From TC-15 sp034437275 (GTDB taxonomy: Bacteria > Chloroflexota > Anaerolineae > Aggregatilineales > Aggregatilineaceae): a stretch of 8,872 nt of DNA. The stretch is taken from positions 1 through 8,872 of the forward strand of contig DAOTUD010000041.1 of assembly GCA_034437275.1 (NCBI GenBank). Reading direction: 5' to 3'. Each line of letters begins with the position of its first letter. The stretch's first letter is position 1. The translations under genes were made by a program, and so were the position numbers. The notes under the pieces were generated by a model that ran no database searches, was not told the origin of the DNA, and worked only from the letters and a program-made list of their open reading frames with translations. Positions 7,197 to 8,872 of the stretch are shown piece by piece.

Positions 7197-7215
7197 ACCG
7201 GACAGAGGGGTTTTT
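7177..7215 (+). terminator. Regulated intrinsic terminator of the T-box leader
   Basis: ACCCCTCTGTC (7177-7187) pairs perfectly over 11 bp with GACAGAGGGGT (7201-7211), with a 13-nt loop and a T-run at 7211-7215. It lies 30 bases before the trpE start codon and is the default OFF state when tRNA-Trp is charged. Confidence 0.93.
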
Positions 7216-7245
7216 CGTTGGCTAGGCTGCCAGGAGGGCGACCTG

Positions 7246-8769
7246 ATGGCATTTTCACCGAGCAGCACCCGTCTCCGGGCGAACATCACCCCCGACCGCG
7301 ACACCGTGCGCCGCCTGTTCGACCAGGGCGACCTGGTGCCGGTGTATCGCACCTTATTGGCCGACCTGGAAACGCCGGTGTCGGTCTATCTCAAGCTGGC
7401 CCAGACCAGCGCGGCCTCGTTCCTGCTGGAGAGCGTGGAAGGCGGCGAGCAGGTCGGGCGCTATTCCTTTCTGGGCGTGAATCCCAAAGGGCTGATCGCC
7501 GTCCAGGGCGACACCGTCACCGCCACGCGGCACGGCGTCACCACCACGCGCGAACTGGCCCCCGCTGAAGACCCGCTGCACGTCATCGAGCGCGAATTCG
7601 AGCGCATCCAGCCGGTGCGCCTCGACGGGCTGCCGCGTTTCGTCGGCGGCGCGGTCGGCTACCTCAGCTACGACATCGTGCGCCACATCGAGCGCCTGCC
7701 GAACACGGCCCAGGATGACCTGCACGTGCCGGACCTGGCCTTCATGCTGGCCGATACGCTGGTCATCTTCGACCACGCCAAGCACCAGTTGATCGTGCTG
7801 GCCAACGCGCACAACACCGGCGATCCTGACGCGGCGTATGACGACGCCTTACAGCGCATCGACGCCATCACCGACGCGCTGGCCCGTCCCCTGCCGTACC
7901 TGGACGATGTCCCTACCGGCGCGGCAAATGGCGATCTAGAGTCCAACATGAGCCGCGAGCGCTTCGAGGCCAATGTGCGCGCCGCCAAAGACTACATCGC
8001 TGCCGGGGATGCCTTCCAGATCGTGCTCTCGCAGCGTTTCACCCGCCAGACCAGCGCCCCGCCCTTCACCATCTACCGCGCGCTGCGGGCGCTCAACCCG
8101 TCCCCGTACATGTTCTTCCTGCGCTTCGACGACGACTTCGCGCTGATCGGGGCCTCGCCGGAGATGATGGTCCGGTTGGAGGATGGCGTCGCCTCGGTGC
8201 GGCCCATCGCCGGGACCCGTCCGCGCGGCGCAACCGAGGAAGCCGATCACCAACTGGCCGCGGAACTGCTCAACGACGAAAAAGAGCGCGCCGAGCATGT
8301 GATGCTGGTCGACCTGGGACGTAACGACCTGGGGCGCGTGTGCGACTACGGCACGGTGCATGTGCCGGACATGATGTACATCGAGCGCTATTCGCACGTG
8401 ATGCACATCGTCAGCCAGGTACAGGGCCGGCTGCGTGCCGGCATGAGCGCATTCGACCTGCTGCGCGCCACGTTCCCGGCGGGCACGCTCAGCGGGGCAC
8501 CCAAAGTGCGCGCGATGGAGATCATCGAAGAACTGGAGGACACGCGGCGCGGGCCATACGGCGGCGCGGTGGGCTACTTCAGCTTTGATGGCTCGATGGA
8601 TACCTGCATCACCATCCGCACGCTGATGATGCGCGGCAACCGGGTGGACTTTCAGGCCGGGGCGGGCATCGTCGCCGACAGCGACCCGGCCCACGAATAC
8701 GACGAGACGGTCAACAAGGCCCGCGCGCTGGCGGTCGCCATCACCCGCGCCGAAGACGGGCTGGTCTAG
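7246..8769 (+). CDS. trpE: Anthranilate synthase component I
   Basis: Large subunit of anthranilate synthase: chorismate plus ammonia or glutamine-derived ammonia to anthranilate, first step of tryptophan synthesis, cytosolic. The protein is 507 aa, normal for TrpE. The N-terminal domain keeps LLES (60-63) and GRYSFLG (71-77), the tryptophan feedback-binding region. The C-terminal chorismate-binding domain is complete: PIAGTRPRG (320-328), DLGRNDLGRV (from 356), SGAPKVRAMEIIEELE (from 416), then GGAVGYFSFDG and GAGIVADSDPAHEYDET (from 472). The LLES site argues for TrpE over PabB, and the tryptophan T-box settles it. AGGAGG (7232-7237) lies 8 bases before the ATG. The glutaminase partner TrpG is not fused and not in the window. 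Control is doubled: tRNA-Trp charging on transcription, tryptophan on the enzyme. Confidence 0.97.
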   Translation: MAFSPSSTRLRANITPDRDTVRRLFDQGDLVPVYRTLLADLETPVSVYLKLAQTSAASFLLESVEGGEQVGRYSFLGVNPKGLIAVQGDTVTATRHGVTTTRELAPAEDPLHVIEREFERIQPVRLDGLPRFVGGAVGYLSYDIVRHIERLPNTAQDDLHVPDLAFMLADTLVIFDHAKHQLIVLANAHNTGDPDAAYDDALQRIDAITDALARPLPYLDDVPTGAANGDLESNMSRERFEANVRAAKDYIAAGDAFQIVLSQRFTRQTSAPPFTIYRALRALNPSPYMFFLRFDDDFALIGASPEMMVRLEDGVASVRPIAGTRPRGATEEADHQLAAELLNDEKERAEHVMLVDLGRNDLGRVCDYGTVHVPDMMYIERYSHVMHIVSQVQGRLRAGMSAFDLLRATFPAGTLSGAPKVRAMEIIEELEDTRRGPYGGAVGYFSFDGSMDTCITIRTLMMRGNRVDFQAGAGIVADSDPAHEYDETVNKARALAVAITRAEDGLV

Positions 8770-8780
8770 AGCGTGTTATG

Positions 8781-8872
8781 AACTTACGCAGGCTGTTTAC
8801 AGTGGATTGTTCCCGTAAGTTTTACCCCTCCCTAAATCCCTCCCCGTAAACGGAGAGGGACTTGCGCCTCCT
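8781..8872. repeat. Inverted-repeat-rich non-coding element after trpE, cut by the window end
   Basis: AACTTACG (8781-8788) is the exact reverse complement of CGTAAGTT (8814-8821), with a 25-nt gap. A second hairpin follows: TCCCTC-C-CCG (8837-8846) with CGG-A-GAGGGA (8851-8860) around a TAAA loop and one mismatch. The pyrimidine-rich CCCCTCCCTAAATCCCTCC style resembles dispersed intergenic repeats of some bacterial genomes, but I see only one copy here, so this is recognition by style. The first arm ends in TTTT and might also serve as a weak trpE terminator. No downstream trp gene starts before the window ends. Confidence 0.45.

Larger units (their letters stand above)
6845..7215 (+). promoter_or_regulatory. 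Tryptophan T-box riboswitch (tRNA-Trp-sensing leader)
   Basis: Complete T-box leader before trpE. Stem I: CTGG (6853-6856) pairs with CCAG below the specifier loop; the loop carries AGTA (6860-6863) on one side and GAA-TGG on the other (6927-6932), so the specifier is UGG, tryptophan. The conserved AGAGAGCC (6882-6889) follows, and the distal arm GCCGTC/GACGGT (6887-6892/6905-6910) closes a GGTGCGAA-type loop. Stem II pairs GTGTGG (6944-6949) with CCACAC (6977-6982) and holds GAA and AGTA again. A perfect 7-bp hairpin (7027-7045) lies in the Stem IIA/B region. Stem III, antiterminator and terminator follow. The T-box bulge TGGC (7165-7168) would pair with a GCCA tRNA end, matching the G73 discriminator usual for bacterial tRNA-Trp. 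Uncharged tRNA should stabilise the antiterminator and switch trpE on. Confidence 0.94.

Noticed and set aside
7122..7568. Plus-strand open frame starting inside the T-box leader, a possible leader peptide
   Set aside because: It runs through the antiterminator and terminator and then out of frame over trpE. It has no ribosome site and no run of Trp codons, and the leader is explained by the T-box.
7936..8694. Minus-strand open frame of 252 codons opposite trpE
   Set aside because: trpE on the plus strand has all catalytic motifs; the reverse frame has none.

Overview
This GC-rich window looks like chromosomal DNA from a free-living bacterium. The best guess is Chloroflexota, in the Anaerolineae sense. 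That is an inference from three things: a tRNA-sensing T-box leader outside a low-GC Bacillota-like background, CUT1-type sugar permeases with very large insertions, and a CCCTCCC-type repeat at the right edge. No rRNA, tRNA, CRISPR array, transposase or phage gene is visible.

Layout. Bases 1-184 lie downstream of the permease genes and hold only a hairpin. From 5024 down to 185, on the minus strand, two overlapping genes encode a pair of ABC sugar-importer permeases: a 1141-residue UgpA/MalF-type subunit, then a 473-residue UgpE/MalG-type subunit. Both carry the cytoplasmic EAA loop and the ordinary core fold, but both are much longer than usual. The MalF-type protein has about 800 residues (roughly 18 membrane spans plus a soluble domain) inserted after its first core helix. 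The MalG-type protein has two inserts of about 90-100 residues in its two external loops. A 116-bp gap with an 11-bp-phased TTTAAR array separates them from a GT-C-type membrane glycosyltransferase (5141-6703, minus, TTG start).

From 6704 to 7245 runs a divergent regulatory region. It holds a minus-strand promoter for the glycosyltransferase, a plus-strand promoter for trpE, three copies of AACCNGCGGG spread across both promoters, and a complete tryptophan T-box riboswitch with a UGG specifier and a UGGC T-box bulge. The leader carries an additional hairpin plus U-run before the antiterminator. It controls trpE (7246-8769), the large subunit of anthranilate synthase. The last 100 bases hold inverted repeats that look like a dispersed non-coding element.

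How it works together. The trpE unit is self-explanatory: uncharged tRNA-Trp should permit read-through into trpE, and the enzyme also keeps the LLES feedback site. The permeases need an ATPase and a solute-binding protein, neither of which is in the window. The most unusual content is the doubly expanded permease pair.
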